Shown piece after piece: positions 8,017 through 8,138 of a DNA stretch of 8,138 nucleotides. The notes under the pieces were generated by a model. That model ran no database searches. It was not told where the DNA came from and saw only the letters and a list, made by a program, of their open reading frames with translations. Origin of the DNA: RGIG7332 sp045580305 (GTDB lineage Bacteria > Bacillota > Clostridia > Oscillospirales > JAAYXM01); contig JAZNNQ010000018.1 in NCBI GenBank assembly GCA_045580305.1, positions 1 to 8,138 of the forward strand, written 5' to 3'. A program made the position numbers and the translations under genes. Numbering within the stretch: position 1 is the first letter of the stretch; each line of letters starts with the position of its first letter.

Positions 8017-8043
8017 GGCTAAAAATAAAAGGTATTTTTAACC
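8017..8043. promoter_or_regulatory. 27-base near-perfect palindrome, candidate operator
   Basis: Left arm GGCTAAAAATA (8017-8027) and right arm TATTTTTAACC (8033-8043) are reverse complements at 10 of 11 positions, separated by AAAGG (8028-8032). It lies immediately upstream of the candidate -10 of the large gene, over its -35 region, and about 90 bases before the divergent start. No T-tract follows either arm as a terminator would need. Binding by a dimeric regulator is inferred from symmetry and position. Confidence 0.5.
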
Positions 8044-8088
8044 GAAATGTGTTTTATTCGTCCGTTTTTGGAAATTTGACTCACAAAA

Positions 8089-8094
8089 TATAAG
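8089..8094 (+). promoter_or_regulatory. Weak candidate -10 for the divergent gene
   Basis: TATAAG lies 39 bases before the ATG at 8134. A -35 would be TTTTGG (8066-8071, 17-base spacing). The better-looking TTGACT at 8076-8081 is only 7 bases away and so cannot pair with it. No convincing complete promoter is seen for this strand. Confidence 0.25.
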
Positions 8095-8119
8095 CCTCGT
8101 TTTTGTGCAAGATGCTAAA

Positions 8120-8125
8120 AAGGAG
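8120..8125 (+). promoter_or_regulatory. Ribosome binding site of the divergent gene
   Basis: AAGGAG, followed by A, is centred 8 bases before the ATG at 8134. The strength and spacing resemble those of the large gene and support a real start there. Confidence 0.7.
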
Positions 8126-8133
8126 ATGTCTTA

Positions 8134-8138
8134 ATGAC
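8134..8138 (+). CDS. Start of a divergently transcribed gene (only the first codon visible)
   Basis: ATGAC at the window edge follows a good Shine-Dalgarno. The earlier ATG at 8126 reaches TAA after two codons and is too near the ribosome binding site, so 8134 is preferred. Nothing about the product can be read. Head-to-head placement across 185 bases makes shared regulation with the lyase gene possible. Confidence 0.6.

Noticed and set aside
8126..8134. ATG at 8126 as start of the divergent gene
   Set aside because: It is followed by TCT TAA, so it stops after two codons, and it overlaps the ribosome binding site region.
1..8138. Frameshift, pseudogene, CRISPR, tRNA or insertion sequence
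   Set aside because: The minus-strand frame was followed triplet by triplet from 7948 to 1 with no stop, repeats are protein-level and divergent in DNA, and no clover-leaf, spacer-repeat or transposase pattern was seen.

Overview
The window is almost filled by one very large gene on the minus strand. It starts at 7948 and is still open at position 1, giving 2649 complete codons with no stop and no frameshift. I checked the frame triplet by triplet. The product is a secreted, modular polysaccharide lyase of the heparinase II/III fold (an alpha/alpha toroid followed by beta-sandwiches). A perfect AGGAGG ribosome binding site, a Gram-positive style signal peptide, many bacterial Ig-like domains and a Listeria-Bacteroides type repeat near the visible end suggest a Firmicute, most likely an uncultured gut or anaerobic Clostridia (Oscillospiraceae/Ruminococcaceae-like). 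That placement is inference; there is no rRNA or marker gene here.

Protein layout, N to C: signal peptide (residues 1 to about 38); four divergent copies of a roughly 175-185 residue putative carbohydrate-binding beta-sandwich (about 43-220, 318-490, 700-877, 1080-1264), followed by one, two, two and two Ig-like domains respectively; the heparinase II/III-like catalytic region (about 1480-2505) with a Cys4 insertion (C1546, C1549, C1577, C1580), a likely catalytic Tyr (Y1890) and the GHGHRDALN and HNTVVV signatures; a putative Ig domain (about 2506-2589); a Pro/Gly linker (2591-2609); and the start of a Listeria-Bacteroides repeat cut by the window edge.

Right of the gene, 7949-8133 is an AT-rich, 185-base divergent intergenic region. 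It holds a strong ribosome binding site and a candidate extended -10 for the big gene, a 27-base near-perfect palindrome just upstream of that -10 (a candidate operator), and a second ribosome binding site leading into an ATG at 8134 on the plus strand. Only five bases of that divergent gene are visible.

Working picture (inference): a secreted, probably surface-held lyase cleaves a uronic-acid-containing polysaccharide, and its four N-terminal modules help hold it on the substrate. The divergent neighbour may share a regulator through the palindrome. No RNA gene, CRISPR array, insertion sequence or attachment site was seen.
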